A stretch of DNA of 64,000 bases, taken from contig CAJNOP010000413.1 in assembly GCA_905250075.1 (NCBI GenBank), positions 119,934 to 183,933 on the forward strand, in the 5' to 3' direction. The notes below the pieces were generated by a model, which made no database searches, was not told where the DNA came from, and saw only the letters and a program-made list of their open reading frames with translations. This document shows positions 1-12,275 of the stretch, one piece after another (position 1 is the first letter of the stretch; every line of letters starts with the position of its first letter). The position numbers and the translations under genes were made by a program. The DNA is from Rotaria sp. Silwood1 (lineage: Eukaryota; Rotifera; Eurotatoria; Philodinida; Philodinidae).

Positions 1-3000
1 AAAAATATCAAAATCACTACAATAGTTTCATTGCTTTCGCATTTCTTCACATCGATGACTTTCATTTTTTAACAAAAATCAAAGTTATCCAATTAATTTC
101 ATTGTGATTTTATTTGAATCATCGAATTTTTCGAATACTCTGCGGGTTAATTTTCTCTTCTTTTTTTTTTGTTTTTTTGAGCGAAAAGTTATTGATCAAT
201 GACTTGTATGCAAAATACATCTATTTGATATGAAAACTAGATACTTTCATAAGGAAGAAAGAAATCGAACTTTGATATATAAAGTATTCAATCGATTTAA
301 ATACATTGATTTTTTTTTCATGGAGATAAAAAAACATGAAAATATGCTGTTCTGATATTTCGAGTAATTCGAAATGTTTAACGAAAAAGAATGAAATATA
401 CAGAATTCATTTTGAATTCTTGATGAAAAAAGAAATTTTCCAAACGAACCTGACTTCTTAATATTCTTCTTCTTCCTTGTTGTTTTTTAAGACGAAATTT
501 AGCAATGAGAAAACTATCAAAAATAGAATTAGTGAATTTTGTGATGTAGCCATCGTTGTTCATAATCTGAGATGAAATTTACGCCATAGGATTCTCTTGA
601 TTTCGATTAAATTCTATTAGAAATCGATTGAAGCTTAGAACAGAATAGTATTTTGACATAATCCATAGAACGACGTATTATCGTCATGTTTACGGTCAGT
701 CAGATCCGACTAATGGAATTCTGTTGAATTGAATCATTAACTTGACACCTGGATTTATCGAAATATTACCTGACCGGAGTAGTTTTTCTTTTAATATATG
801 TTTGATTATTCAACTGAACCAATACGAAAAAGAAATATGACAACAAGAACAAATCAACAATCAAGAGAAATCTATCTTAATAAAAATACATGGATAATAA
901 TCACAAAACTTTTAATAATGAATATGAATTTTCATCAATATACGACATTAAATCTAAATGATATTGGTGATTTACTCAATGAAAAATATTATATTAGAAG
1001 GACATTAAGAAGACATTTAACCTCAAATGTTTACTTGTTCGAAAAAAAATCAAAATAATATTTGTAAAGATGATGTCAAAGATAGTGTTATAAAAATTTA
1101 TATACCAACGAAGAATTTATGATTCTATTTAAATGAAATAAAAATAATTTAACGTTGAAAAGAATTAAATATTTCAAATAAATTTAATTTATTCTTTGAA
1201 GATATTATATATTCATTGCCAACAGGTAAGATTTTTCTTATTGAATTTTTCTTAAATTTTCAACATGTTTGAAAGTCACCCATTGAATTATAGGAAAAAT
1301 TTTCATTTTCGTTGTTTTTTTTTCTCAGATAAAGAGAAATGCAAATAGTTAGTAGATTGTATGAGATTCTAGAATATGAAAATCTATTTGTTAGTTCTTC
1401 GATAGAAAATATTTATAATAAGGCTTAGAAAAACTTCTTATTCATAATAGATCAATGAGAAGAATAGTTTTTTTTTTTAATTTTGCTTAGAAAATATAAT
1501 GAAAGTCAATTAAATCTGTCTATATTTGTATCAAAGAAAATGAATTGGAAGAGAAAACTTTTGAAATGTTCTATCCATAGGTGTCTTTTTACTGATTTTG
1601 AACTTGTTTCAGATTGAAACTCAACGAAAAAATTTCTTGATAAAGAACNNNNNNNNNNNNNNNNNNNNNNNNNNNNNNNNNNNNNNNNNNNNNNNNNNNN
1701 NNNNNNNNNNNNNNNNNNNNNNNNNNNNNNNNNNNNNNNNNNNNNNNNGAAACAATGCTTCGACACGTGCAAGCGACGTTGAAGAGGAGAAGCTTCATTT
1801 GCATATTTCGATTTGCTCTTACAAAACACTTTGAATAACAACTTCATTTTAACAATGAAGAATACTCTGAAGGTAACTCACTCAAATATTTAGTTGCTTG
1901 ATCATGTGTTTGATAATGCGACAGGCGCAAAAAGAAGAAAAGTACCGCTGGTAATATGTACAATATTTGGGCCGACCTAACTACATTCAGAAGCACCTTT
2001 TAGTTACCTAAGAATTTCCTATAATCTTAGCAATAAGTTCAAGTTTTCTGTCCAAATATAAAACAATTTCTATGACAATTGGACTTAGCATCAGTGACAT
2101 ATAAGTGTGCAAAAGTTTCATCTTCATGATTTTCAAAAGTCGTTGAATTTTCTTTTATTAAGATGTAAACTAAATCAAATGCAAACTATGGAATTCGTGG
2201 AGTAATTCATTCTCTATAATCATAGAATCATAAAAAACACCTGACGTTTTGCTGAAACATCAAACTGAAGAAAACAATTAGAAATAACGTAATCAACATA
2301 TGTAAAAAAAAATTTTTGGAGAGGTGGCATGTTTCTAGTCTTATCCAGCGGTATCCTTTGGATTCAAATATTTTCAACATCGCTAATTCATATGAGTTGA
2401 CTGAATCGAACAAAAGAAAGCTAAATTTGACCCGTGCTCCAGTTTCTACCATGCTAGTCGATGATCTCATTAAAGATCATTCAAAAAATGAAGAAATACA
2501 AGCAAATAAATGGTCTATGAAAAATTGACTTGAATGTTTCTCTTATATCTCACGCGTTATCTATGCTTGTCAGTCATTGGTACGAGGAAATAAAAGGAAA
2601 GAAAGAAAGAAAGAGAAGTAAATATGACTGAAAAACCATGTGAGCCTTAGTAAACATCAAATTTCCCATTACCTTCATAATAAAAGTGAATAACTCTGAC
2701 ATATACAACGAAAGCAACATTATTTATACTTTCATGGTTAACATGAAGACGATACTATATATTGGAGCAGTGCGAAGCTACTTAAGTAATATATCTTTTA
2801 TTAACTTCATTCAACCACTTTGACGCAAAAGAGTAAAACGGAAGTGGGATCAGCAATAAGTTTTTCCTAATCAATGATTCGGACCGAATTATGACTGGAG
2901 TCAAAACATGATCGGTCCATTCACCCAAAAAAAAATCGCGGATGCAGTAGAATAAATGAACTTTGCAGTGTCATTCTCAATATCTTTATCCATTCTTATT

Positions 3001-4872
3001 GTTTTTGACTAAACTTTCTTGCAAAAGATTCAGTGTTAAATTCTTTACAAAGTCAAAGAAAAATTTGTGCAAGAGAGATAAAAACAAACTCTTACGAATA
3101 GGTCACTATTTAAATGCTTCGAAGCACCATTTCTGATACAATCATGTGTGCTCCATTTAATGGAACATAAGAAAGATTATATTAATCTAAAAATCATTGC
3201 AAAGAATCTATTGATTCGAGAACATGTCAAAATGTGCCATATTCGGTCTTTTTACTTTAACCTAATCGAAACAAAAAGGCATTTATCTGGAACCGAGATA
3301 GACCCACATATTATGACTCACTACCTTTTTAACTATTAAAAACATGTTCTAAAAATCTCTTGACTGAACTACATGGTCTTTTTAAGAACACGAAAAATTA
3401 AGGTACAAATATGATTCTTTTTCAAAAATCTGAAAAAGTCAAGCATATTTTGTACGTTAGAGGTTTCTAAAGAAAATTCTTAAATATACCTGTAAGATAA
3501 AGTTTAAAAAACTCTGCAAAATGCCTATTCCGATTTTCTCACATCTTGACATGAGAACATATAAACACAAATAAACTCTATTTTATGCATGAAAGTTCTT
3601 TATAATATATGGTCGTAATATCTCTAGAACTTTTTTGCCTTTTTCTCTATTACCTGCCTGTTCATATGGCTTTATAGAGTATTGAACGTTGACTCTTTCA
3701 AAAAAAAAAAGGTTCAGTCAAAAATGTTAAGAATTGGCAAAAATATTTAGAAAATATGGAAAAGCTCATTTATTGTGCCGCATTATAATATCTGATCTAT
3801 GAATGGATGATCCACTCAAACATCTTTCGTGAATCATCCATGTAAACGACGGTCAAATTTGTTCAATTGCTCTCAACCAGTGTAACTAACGTGTACTATT
3901 TCGTGGAAGCGACAGGAAATAGAGACCTTTGGATACGAATGAGAAAAAATATTTATCGAGCTCGACTATGAAAATAAACACCTTTCCTCCGTACTCGAAA
4001 CACTTTACTGCATGCTTTCCTCTAGATGTTACTTCAACAGGAATTGAAAAAACATAAAGAAGAACAACTCTATGTATTTAGAGTTTAACTGCACTCGAAG
4101 CAAACATATAATAAAAATAGAATATATGCCTATAGCAGCTATTGGCATTATCCAAGTATCAAGTTTTAGTCTCTTGTTTGCCACTCAACATTTATATGAG
4201 GTATCGTGATCCGGTTTTCGCCATATTATAGTCCATAGTGTTTATAAAACCCATTCGAAGGTTCAATGGTTCTACGTAAATATCACTTCTAGACCTTATC
4301 TTTGCAGTCTTGGGAATACCATTAAAAAAGTCTTTGACTACTGTTCTATAATAGTCTTTCAACCCATATTCGCAATTTACTTGTTATAGACTATAAAGGT
4401 AAATGTTCTTAATGGCATGTTTCAATGGAGCACATTATCCTTTTCAAGTTCAACTAAATTTTAAATTTTAGTTTTTCCCTTACAAAAATGAACAAATAAG
4501 AATGAGTGTAAAAATATACCATACAGTTTTGACAAAATCAGATATCTACTCTAATATGACATAAGTTTTAATTCATTAGGTAGAATTAAAGAGACAAAAC
4601 GACATGCTTTTGTTTTTATATAAGAATATGTATTTTACGTGAACTTGTTATGGATTCATCGAAAAACATAATTATTGCACAACAACTTTTTAATGATACT
4701 TACTTTTTCAGCTTGAAATAAAGATAAAATGTTCTAGTTGAATTGTAAATATGGACAAAGTAATGCATTAAGAAAGACAGAACCATCTCGAAAATATTTA
4801 ATAAATTGTAGAACATTATTAAATAAACATACTCAAGCCTGAAACTGAACCATCATCTAGGAATATTTCTTC
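1..4872. other. non-coding stretch, no supported gene
   Basis: AT-rich sequence with short open frames that lack splice-compatible partners or recognisable motifs. The least random are a frame at 798-1058 (+, 86 codons) and one at 2316-2528 (+, 70 codons). Neither resembles a family I know, so both are left uncalled. The run of N at 1649-1748 is an assembly gap of exactly 100 bases, so its true size is unknown and an exon could be hidden there. Confidence 0.6.
1649..1748. other. assembly gap (100 N)
   Basis: One hundred consecutive N bases, the conventional placeholder for a scaffold gap of unknown length. Frames drawn across it are meaningless. Confidence 0.99.
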
Positions 4873-6657
4873 ATGAGTGCATCTTTATTCTTATTCTTAA
4901 ATTTAAATTTGTTGTTGCTTTTTGTAGTCCTATTAGGCCTGCGTCATGGACATCATCATGCATGTCAAATTGTAAGAGGTAAGCTATCAACAACTGATTT
5001 ATTGTTTCTTTTTTCAGTTTAGCAATGACACTTTAAGACGACAGAGCGGGTCTAGATGCTGTTTGATCCATTTCAATTATTTAGAATTCATGTTTAGATA
5101 AACATTGGCTCTATCCTCAATACCATGACAACGAACGTACAAAAATAAAAAAGCCTGATGAGCTTGAACGAGTGATGGAAGATCCACCTGAAAATGTGAA
5201 CAAAACAATACTTGATCGTATTCAAGGTTCAATGGTGGGCATGGCTTTGGGTGATGCTCTCGGTGCACCTGTTGAATTCAGACCCCCTGAGTATTTTTTT
5301 ACAAATCCAGTAACAGACCTTCAAGGAGGCGGCACTTGGCGTCTCAACAAAGGACAGGTAGAGATATTTTTCAGAGAAGTATCGACGAATATTTATTCCA
5401 TAGTTAAACATATCTCCTAAAGGTAGTCTTTTCCAGTGGTCAGAGAATAGTACACATACCAATTTTTACTTTTCGATTCTGTTTTTAACAATAAAGAGAC
5501 AGTAGAAAAAATAACAAAAACCAAAAATAACTCATATTAAGCAATTTTTGATTAAAATAGATTCTACTTTTGAAAATGATGTGATGAACAAATGATATGC
5601 ATATGATGAAGCCTTAAGCTGAGAGTGTTTCAAAATCTCGATGAATAGTATAGTTTCGAAGAAGTGCCGATTTAAATGATATCAACTACTTTAAGTTTTG
5701 TCGATGAAGTTGATTTAGAAAAACTTCTCGATCAATGATTTTATTCTACAGTTCACTGACGATACTTCAATGGCTCTTTGTCTAGCAAGTTCATTGATAG
5801 CTCGTCGTGGCTTTGTTCCTTACGATCAGTTGGCTCGTTATAAATGGTGGTACAACAATGGTTATATGTCATCAATTGGAAAATGTTTTGATATAGGCAT
5901 GGCTACTTGTGATTCCTTGCTTGAATTTCAACGACGTCAGAGAAATTTTGCCGAAAAATATAAGATTCCTTTGGAACAATTGGATTTTCTCTCTGACTTT
6001 GACCTTCTGGAAAAATTTAATGTATATTGTAGCGAGAGTGGTGTAGCTGGTAATGGAGCGCTTATGCGCCTAGCACCGGTACCTCTTTTCTTTTATCGAC
6101 AACCGATAGCAGCTGTTGAATTTTCGGGCTGCAGTGGTCAAATCACCCATGGTGATCAAAAGGCTTATGATGCGTGTCGATATTATGGAGCTCTTATCGT
6201 AGCTACTCTTCAAGATGAATCGAAAGACAATTTATTAAGTGAGAAATTTTACCAAACCCACATATCATGGTTCGGTAATCAACGGCTTCACAAAGACATT
6301 CAAATGATTTCTGAAGGATCTTTCAAGAGAAGTGGTGGTTTAATGGATGGAATTCGAGGACAAGGCTATATTGTGAATGCTCTTGAAGCTGCTCTGTGGG
6401 CATTTTGGTCAGATGAAAATTCGTTCGAAAAAGGTGCACTCTCTGCTGTTAATCTAGGCGATGATACGGACACAACGGCTGCTATCTATGGTCAGTTAGC
6501 TGGTGCTTACTATACCTACAAGAATTTGCCTAAAAAATGGCTTGATCATGCTTATGCAAGAAACTTCATCCAATGTTTGAGCAAATGGATTACATATGAA
6601 GGAAGCAAATGGAATTCAGAACATGTATCAAGCGCGACTAAAAAAGAAACAAAATAG
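4873..6657 (+). CDS. ADP-ribosylglycohydrolase (DraG/ARH family) with signal peptide
   Basis: Spliced from exons 4873-4978, 5098-5357 and 5752-6657, giving 423 residues. The phases join cleanly (1, then 0) and all four intron ends are GT/AG. The start is the ATG at 4873. It opens with a run of Leu/Phe/Val, about residues 5-23, that looks like a secretion signal, and no other ATG gives one. The catalytic fold is marked by GSMVGMALGDALGAPVEF (79-96), the metal-binding TDDT (124-127), a GNGALMR segment (about 222) and GDDTDTT (358-364). The paired Asp motifs bind the two magnesium ions in this family, which removes ADP-ribose from proteins or small adducts. Length is a little above the usual 300-360 residues because of the leader and a 50-residue N-terminal extension. 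The family assignment is firm. Export to the lumen or outside of the cell is inferred from the leader alone, and the substrate (arginine or serine linkage) cannot be told. Confidence 0.88.
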
Positions 6658-6750
6658 CATCAACATTAAAAAAAAAGATTTCTAATAATTTTTATTTGAC
6701 TTATTTTTGCCTGACCTAATAATTGTAGAGACTTAATAGCAAGTAAGTAT

Positions 6751-6824
6751 GTGGTGAGTGTCAGTATGGTTATGAATATTGGTAAAGAGAAGATCTACGC
6801 CCATGCAGTCATACGTACTCACAC
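6751..6824. repeat. degenerate G-arm/C-arm hairpin (telomere-like family, copy 1)
   Basis: A GT-rich left part (GGTGAGTGT), the spacer motif AGAGAAGATC, and a CA-rich right part ending TACTCACAC. It is the most diverged member of a family seen at seven places in the window. Membership rests on order of parts and the shared GAGAAGATC spacer. Confidence 0.45.
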
Positions 6825-6867
6825 ATTTATTCGCACCTATTATCCACCTATCAACATCCCATAGCCC

Positions 6868-7040
6868 AAGGGGGAAAAATCTCATTCGGACATCCCGAGC
6901 CATTGCAAGCAAAATGGATATGTTCAGTGTTTGTCTACTATCGGGTTAAAGGTCAACCACAAGGGAGGACGAAACTACTCGGGCATTCCTGTCCATTCTC
7001 AGCCATTCGAATGGCTTGGAATGAGATTTTTCCTCCTTAC
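6868..7040. repeat. imperfect inverted repeat
   Basis: The left arm GGGGAAAAATCTCATTC (from about 6871) is mirrored by GAATGAGATTTTTCCTCC (to about 7036), with further pairing around CCGAG and GCCATT. Overall span is about 170 bp. It may be a small foldback transposon, but no convincing target duplication was found. Confidence 0.5.
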
Positions 7041-7450
7041 CATAGCCACAGTGTGTAGCTTGACCTCATATTCAAAAGAACTGGTTGGCTAATTTTTTAG
7101 ACTTGTCAATGTACTGATGTCCGAATCACGTGTATGCAAAGAGACATCAGTCTTGTAAGCAACATCTAGCAGTTTTAGATTCACAAGACTACCTGAAGCA
7201 AGTTTAAAAACAATGACTTAATCGGCTTCTTAACTTTATCTAAAAGAATCAAATCTCTTGTTGTTGCCCCATTATCTGCAATATGAATAATATTTTCATA
7301 TGTCGGATAGTTGGCGATCGTATAGATAAGTGCTTCAATGTCGTTCTCAGGATCATTCCCACCACAAAGCCATACTGAATTGAATATAGACTTTGTCGAG
7401 TCGATTTGAATGGAGATGCCTTTATTAGGTTTCTTCTCTGGATCACAGAA

Positions 7451-7557
7451 GGTGTGGGTGAGTGTGGATCACCACCGACACCCACACACCCCACAACCAA
7501 CCACACCCACAACCACCCTCACCCAACTCACATCCACACCCACACCCATCCACACCC
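7451..7557. repeat. telomere-like G-arm/C-arm repeat (copy 2)
   Basis: A short GGTGTGGGTGAGTGTGG arm is followed by a long run of CCCACACC-type units extending to 7557. Open frames across it translate to His/Thr/Pro repeats and are artefacts of composition. Confidence 0.75.
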
Positions 7558-7614
7558 TGATACCTTTTTTGATCCACCTGAAAGGGGCAAATACAAAGAA
7601 TCATCGGGCTAAAA

Positions 7615-7693
7615 TGGTGTGAGTGTCATTGAAGAGAAGATCCACACCATCACCCAAACTCACACTCCCGACACCCGCACATACACCCCACTC
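7615..7693. repeat. telomere-like G-arm/C-arm repeat (copy 3)
   Basis: GGTGTGAGTGT, then GAAGAGAAGATCCACACC, then CA-rich units to 7693. It lies only 57 bp from copy 2. It shares the AGAGAAGATC spacer with copy 1 and, as GAGAGGATC, with copy 7. Confidence 0.7.
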
Positions 7694-8295
7694 CTGATCT
7701 CTTTATTTGTTGGTAAGATTTTTACAATATTTGTTCTACTCGTCAATGTATTTATTGAGAATTACAATAGTAACATTCGGTTTTTGAATCAAAATCTATA
7801 TTATAAAGGGATTCATATTTATTTGACGTTTCAGATTTTTTGAAAAATTATTTTGCTTGAAATTATCGAAGATTTCTGTATTTTGATTGGGAAATCGTTT
7901 GATGTTGCTGAATGTGCATTTTTATATGGTTAATTCATAGGTATGCCTTGGAATAAGATTTTAGCTGCCTCATCAATGGTAATGAACGAAGATTTATTGA
8001 TATTTCTTGAAGGATATTTGGTATTCTGTGCAATCGCTGGCATTAGATACAGATATCTCGCGTATGATTGATGTTCGCGGTAATTTCACATCGACAAAAA
8101 AAACAGATAATAAAAGACCTAAGCTAAATACACTTTCTTTTGAAAAAAATACATGAAAAAAAGAAAATGAAGAGCCTACGCATATAGTGCTTATGAAAAA
8201 AAACCAAAGAATCTTTCTTAATATATCTGAAAATATAAAAGAAAAAAAACACTATAATAGAAGTATTTACATGGAAAAAAGCGCACGCGAGTATA

Positions 8296-9410
8296 CTAAT
8301 AGAGAATTAGTATGTCTTTATCTTTCTGCAAGCTCAAATGAATAACTAAACTAACCAATAAAGAAAGAAAAACAACAAACATATTCGTATTTTGTTTTTG
8401 TCCATCATTCCAACGGTGTCCACCATACTGATTGCCTCCCCATGAAGGATTATAATTTGATGAATCATAACCGGGACGATTATAAAAATTTGCACTATTA
8501 TAACCTGAATAGTAACCATATTGTCCTTGTCCTTGTCCTTGTCCATCTAAAAAGAAATTCAAAAAAAGCAAATTCATTTTGTTATAGATATATTCTTACA
8601 CTGTCCCTGTCCATATTGATAAGGACCAACACCTATACCAGCATATGGAAAATTTATACCTTGTATAGTTCCATAACCATGTTGATCTTGATTGGGAGGA
8701 TGATATCGCCTATCTTTTTTTCCTAATACAATTTCATTTTTATTATCTTGTTGTGGATAAGAGTACTTTTGAGCATGAAAAATTCGAGGATTCGGTAGTA
8801 ATGGTTTTTGATTAATAGAGTTCAATACTCGATCCAAAGTTTGTCGGCGGCTACGACGAACTCGATTTCCATCAATGACTTAAAGTGCAAACAAAATCAT
8901 CAGTAAACGATAATTAATTATTTCTATATCAGTGACAACAAGAGAGTGTGGGTGTGGGTGTCCTGGTAGAAGTTACTGTCACCCACATCCACACCCACAC
9001 CGAAATTATAAAATTTTATGGTTACATTGTCTCATGGAAACGGGCATAGTCAATGTATTATTACACATATGTGCGAACGTACTTATTCCCTATTGATTCT
9101 CATGTAACATTTGTTTACCGTCTTTCGGTGAATGTTATTTATCGAACGAAACTTGAATAGAACATGTATTATTTTCTTTATTCTATTTTTGATCTCTAAA
9201 AGTATTGATTTTTATGCCTGTAGCAAGTTAATTAAATGAAAATTTTTCAAGTTTTCTATGGATTTCATGTGTATTTTATATTATTGAAATGTAGTCAAGG
9301 TTATCATTTTGTCTAATACCTGCTGCATATAAGAATAATAGTAAATGACTAGACTTACCGACAGTATAGAGTAGAAAGAGAGTTATGATCATTTTCCAAC
9401 ATACAACCAT
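8296..9410 (-). CDS. small secreted Gly/Tyr/Gln/Asn-rich protein with C-terminal hydrophobic segment
   Basis: Minus-strand exons 9410-9359, 8878-8600 and 8546-8296 join in frame to 193 residues. The ATG at 9410 opens a signal-like segment (MVVCWKMIITLFLLYTV). Next comes an Arg-rich patch (RVRRSRRQ, about 22-29), a middle part rich in Pro, Gln and Tyr, and then a low-complexity stretch with QYGQGQYGQGQGQGQYGYY and many Gly, Tyr, Asn and Ser residues. Near the end a 17-residue hydrophobic run (MFVVFLSLLVSLVIHLS) precedes a short KDKD tail. The order signal, basic patch, Gly/Tyr-rich tract and hydrophobic end resembles cell-surface prion-like or structural secretory proteins. This is a likeness of layout only, and I recognise no family. 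Intron 1 (8879-9358) carries a telomere-like hairpin. The hydrophobic end could be a membrane span or a lipid-anchor signal. Confidence 0.75.
8945..9000. repeat. telomere-like hairpin (copy 4), near-perfect
   Basis: GTGTGGGTGTGGGTG on the left pairs with CACCCACATCCACACCCACAC on the right across an approximately 20-bp loop. This is the cleanest TGTGGG hairpin in the window. It lies inside intron 1 of the Gly/Tyr-rich gene. Confidence 0.85.
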
Positions 9411-10465
9411 TTTGTTTGAATAAATTTAGTGGCTTATGCGAATGTGAAAACTAATTTTAAAAAAATGCTATGTCAATAGTAATGTATAGACGGTAGGACG
9501 AAGCATGCACATGTTTAAAAAAGAAGAAAAAAAGATTCGAGTTGACGAGTGTTCTGATCGAAGCCTTTTTCTCTTTTTTTCATTCTTTATTTTACCAGTA
9601 ACAGCAGTAATAAAGTTGGTTATGATGAAAAAGAGAGGAAGCACGAAAAATTACGAATGGCGTACTTAAACAAAACTATTGCGAACGCGCTTTAGCTCAA
9701 GTGAACTTTTTTTCGCTGTCTTTCTGCATTTTCTACCCGATGACGGAGTTACATGTCTTTTTTTATTATTCCTGGTTTTTCTTTTCTTCTACGAATTTAC
9801 CATCTCCCCCTTTAAAATCATGGTTGTAAATTTGTTGACTTGTTCCTTATTTATTCAGAAACTATACAAAATAAACACGTTAGATATATCTTAATCGTCT
9901 CGCTCTTGTACAAGTCCAGGTTAGCAAGTGAATTTATCATCTGAATATAGTTTAGAATAGTAATATTCAAATGTTCTTTCATTTTCTGTATCCAAACGTA
10001 AAAATTAAATGTTTTAAAATCGTTTTGTTTCATTATATGTTATGTTAATGGAATTTTTTTTTGTTTGCTACTTGCTACGACCATGGTGCACTTTCTTTGC
10101 GACAATTGTGTCTTGGTTCTTTCGCCCTTCTCTACTTTGTTATCGTTCTATGTATAAGAACATGAAATGTACGCATACCATTAACGCATAGCATACTAAC
10201 GAAAATCATCATTCGCTTCAATGTTCTAGTCATTGAAGGACAAAATAAATTTATTTTCAACTCACACATACATATAGACTCTCGATTAATGAAAAGGAAA
10301 AGAATGACTACTAGTATAATGGTACATATTCGAGTGATGTATAGAATACATTCACATTAAAGTAAAAAACGAAACATATTTAATTAATTTTGTTCAAATT
10401 ATCCGAATTTAAACAAATTACTGATGATAATGCTGTCGATCAAAAGGAAAAAACACAACATAACT

Positions 10466-10582
10466 GCAGTAAAACCTCCATTAATGAACACCTCTCTATA
10501 GTGAACACCTCCCAACTCTGAACATGGACACTCTTTTCGGTCCCTTCAGCAAAAAAAACCTCTATACAGTGAACACACATAC
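10466..10582. mobile_element. solo pogo/Tigger-like terminal sequence
   Basis: Begins CAGTAAAACCTCC and repeats variants of AGTGAACACCTC three or four times within 110 bp. It closely resembles the ends of the element at 14224-14864 (CAGGAAAACCTC and GTGAACACC). No matching opposite end was found, so this is a remnant of one terminus. Confidence 0.5.
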
Positions 10583-10819
10583 AATAAAGTATGCGTGTGA
10601 ATATGAAATAAGAGAAAAAAAAAGAGAACAGCGTTCATTCTGAAGTGGTAATAGGTCAACTCATTGGCGGTCTATTCATCACAAGAAAATTCATCGCGTG
10701 TATGAAACAAAAGGAACAATGAAAATAAATAGATCATGATGAGTTAATCAGTCGCATATAAAAGAATATCGCACCTTTCCATTTACACACAATTGTAAGT
10801 TGACGACACGACACGCATT

Positions 10820-10902
10820 GGGTGTGGCTGTGTGAGTGTGGGTGTGGGTCACCATCCACACCTACACCCACATCCACGCCCACACCCGCATCCATACCCA
10901 CA
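10820..10902. repeat. telomere-like G-arm/C-arm repeat (copy 5)
   Basis: The GGGTGTGGCTGTGTGAG and TGGGTGTGGG arm is followed directly by CCACACCTACACCCACATCC-type units. The arms can pair over about 30 bp with a very short loop. Confidence 0.75.
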
Positions 10903-11860
10903 GTCTTTCATTCTCAGAAAATCATTCAATGTTGAAAAACTTATACCTAAAGGACATTTTTTGCAACACATTTTTAGCTTTTTCATTTTCTTTTACTTTT
11001 CCACTAAAAAATAACTTCTATCTAGCATTTCACAGGATAGTACTCGACAAGCCGTATATTTTTTTCTGATGTCAAAGTTTTCGATAATGTAATAGTAAAA
11101 GGTTACTAGAGACTTTTTGCAAGATTTTTCAAATTGTTTACATTCTTTTGTAATGAAAAGAATTTTGTGTAGTATATTGCTATATGGAACTGGTCTAAGT
11201 GCAAAAGCTTCAACTAACTATTCTATTGCAGCTGAATATGTTGAATTCGATTCAATTATGAAGTCGTTCGCTGACATTTGTAATCTTTTTATTTCCATTC
11301 TATGAATTTCTATATGTTGTGTGAATGAATTAAACAGAAGAAAATAAATCTAGATGATTTATTATGTCCATTCTCCTTGACTACAAGTGAATTTGAAACG
11401 ACAAGTATTCAACAGACTATGGATATTTGCTATACTTTGAATTGATTACGAAAAAGATTCTTTATGAAGACTATGTATGTGAGTTGGATTTTTCTGTTTT
11501 GTTTGTTTATTAGTTAGAATCGATTGTTGTTGTTTTCTTTTTTGAAGTTAAGAACACATTTATTCATGTGTTTAACTGATCTTCACTGAATTCATACAGG
11601 AACACTATTCATTATTATTTTCCTGTGATTGAGCATCTCCGACCCCGGCAGTTTTTTTGTCTTTCTGTCACTAACAGCTTTTCGTCTCGTTTTTTTCGCT
11701 CGATCACTAACGGTTTTCTGTCTGACACATTTTGAATTAATCCATTATTTTCTAAGAAACGGTTAAATCGCTTTCTCTTAATATCTGGTTATAAATAGAT
11801 ATGTTTTTCATTCGATCTAATCATTTATTGTCTCGTTTGTTTTTCGTGATTTTCGTCGTT

Positions 11861-12275
11861 TCAAATGGATTCTATTTGTATTTCTCGTAAGTTTAGCCTT
11901 TTATGTCAGAGAATTCCTTACACGATTTCAAAATAGATCGTCTTCGTCTTCTTCAATAAGAAGGACGATAACAACAATATGAAACTAAAATTGTTGTCCC
12001 AATCAGAGGAGCTTTTTAACTTTCACTATTAAGTCCAGTAGGTAAACTTTACCATGAATTGTTACACATGATTCATGCACATTATGTTCAGTCCAATGGT
12101 CGTCTAAATGAATTTATCGGTTCCGGTGTATGTAGTCTGCTCTGATGGTGATGGTCTGGAAGATCCGGTTGATGCTACTGCTCCACCTATGATCAATCAA
12201 CAACCTAGTCATCCCGATTACAATAAATTCTTAATTGACAATATTCAGTCATTTCTCATTTTTTTCTTGGCTTAA
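11861..12275 (+). pseudogene. decayed coding fragment, family unknown
   Basis: A TATA-like TTATAAATAG lies at about 11788 and an ATG at 11863. Downstream, one frame reads continuously from about 12027 to 12147 with ordinary protein-like composition (LYHELLHMIHAHYV and NGRLNEFIGSG). It meets TGA, and a neighbouring frame continues with GDGLEDPVDATAPPM and NQQPSHPDYN to a TAA near 12272. An in-frame TAA also interrupts the upstream part. The pattern is that of a gene broken by a frameshift and stops. An unrecognised intron could explain part of it. I do not recognise the protein. Confidence 0.35.

Larger units (their letters stand above)
9411..11860. other. non-coding stretch
   Basis: No supported gene. 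It contains a pogo-like terminus near 10466 and a telomere-like hairpin at 10820. The frame at 11117-11305 has no domain, no partners and a biased composition, so it is not called. Confidence 0.55.

Noticed and set aside
798-1058. 86-codon plus-strand ORF
   Set aside because: Composition is compatible with coding, but there is no recognisable motif, no promoter or splice context, and an in-frame stop lies immediately upstream. Kept out of the gene list.
1506-1847. Frames spanning the N gap
   Set aside because: Most of their length is unknown sequence, so the coding potential is undefined.
7249-7622. Open frames encoding His/Thr/Pro repeats
   Set aside because: They are translations of the CCCACA/TGTGGG repeat in several frames at once. 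There is no start context and no splice structure.
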